Source of the DNA: NIOZ-UU13 sp964444135
GTDB taxonomy: Bacteria > Planctomycetota > Phycisphaerae > Sedimentisphaerales > Anaerobacaceae
Direction of reading: 5' to 3'
DNA: 6,145 bases
Assembly: GCA_964444135.1 (NCBI GenBank)
Contig: CAYUFX010000181.1
Location: forward strand, 1 to 6,145
Numbering within the stretch: the stretch's first letter is position 1; the number at the start of each line of letters is the position of its first letter. The notes beneath the pieces are model-generated. The model ran no database searches, was not told the origin of the DNA, and saw only the letters and a program-made list of their open reading frames with translations. This document shows, piece by piece, positions 5,893 through 6,145 of this stretch. A program made the position numbers and the translations under genes.

Positions 5893-6145
5893 GTTTGAAA
5901 TTGGGTTTGAATTGGGTTTGTTTTTTTTGACTGCGAAAGTATCATTTTTTCTGTAATCCTTTGTTATAAGAGAGTTTACATTCATTTTGGCCATTTCGGA
6001 AATTGGGTTTGTTTTGGCTTTGTTTTTTCGGACTGCGAAATCATCGTTTTTTCTGTAATCCTTTGTTATAAGTGAGTTTACATTCATTTGGGCTTTTCGG
6101 AGATTGGGTTTGATTGGGTTTGAATTGGGTTTGTTTTGACCAAGT
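5893..6145. repeat. tandem repeat array, 102-bp spacing, running off the window end
   Basis: Two core units of about 71-72 bp (about 5929-6000 and 6031-6101) start with GACTGCGAAA 102 bp apart and share a 26-base identical block around CTGTAATCCTTTGTTATAAG. By eye they are about 90% identical. Between and outside the cores are short runs of ATTGGGTTTG units: two copies at 5901-5920, one at 6002-6011 and three at about 6103-6132. The spacing is a multiple of three, so the minus strand stays open over 5830-6087 and gives a 34-aa repeat beginning MNVNSLITKDY with KTNPIS inside. A one-base length difference between the cores shifts that peptide frame, and there is no ribosome binding site, so I read it as a non-coding repeat. 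The array continues beyond the window. Confidence 0.8.

Noticed and set aside
5830..6087. 85-aa minus-strand reading frame, MNVNSLITKDY... repeat
   Set aside because: It is open only because the repeat spacing is a multiple of three. It has no ribosome binding site, ends inside the -10 box of the HEAT promoter, and a 1-base difference between units shifts the frame.
5893..6145. CRISPR array
   Set aside because: The units are about 102 bp, the spacers are themselves related to one another, and no cas gene is nearby.

Overview
This window looks like a chromosomal segment of a Planctomycetota bacterium, probably of the Phycisphaerae/Sedimentisphaerales kind. That is an inference. It rests on three things: a Tat-exported Gfo/Idh/MocA oxidoreductase next to a secreted HEAT-repeat protein, a compact Hanks-type kinase, and a terminal repeat array whose translation gives 'KTNPIS'/'MNVNS'-type peptides that I associate with intergenic repeats of this group. 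No marker gene settles the taxonomy.

Layout: the window opens inside a tRNA-Asn(GTT) gene (1-53, 5' part missing). A gene-free AT-rich leader follows (54-410), then a plus-strand pair that overlaps by 20 nt: a Ser/Thr protein kinase (411-1274) and a PPP-like metallophosphatase (1255-2103). After an intergenic palindromic repeat of the 'GTCATTCC' kind (2137-2232) and a short 14-bp tandem repeat comes a membrane-anchored GT2/GT21-like glycosyltransferase (2356-3579). That gene converges with a minus-strand operon across a 140-bp spacer built of direct and inverted AAGTG-type repeats. The minus-strand operon reads from a good sigma70-like promoter (5824-5852) through a secreted HEAT-repeat protein (5766-5128) and then a Tat-signal Gfo/Idh/MocA oxidoreductase (5069-3720). 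The right end (about 5893-6145) is a tandem repeat with 102-bp spacing that runs off the window.

Functionally there are three modules: a cytoplasmic phospho-signalling pair (kinase plus phosphatase, translationally linked by overlap), a probable lipid or cell-envelope glycosyltransferase, and an exported sugar-oxidoreductase/HEAT pair. Nothing here is clearly a new defence or mobile system. The most unusual points are the altered second metal motif of the phosphatase (Gln-Glu-Ile-Ile-His-Gly-Gly where PPP enzymes have Gly-Asp-x-x-Asp-Arg-Gly), the non-RD catalytic loop of its kinase partner, and the high density of different intergenic repeat families in only 6 kb. The two right-hand genes have clear Shine-Dalgarno sequences and look more GC-rich; the three left-hand genes have none that I can see.
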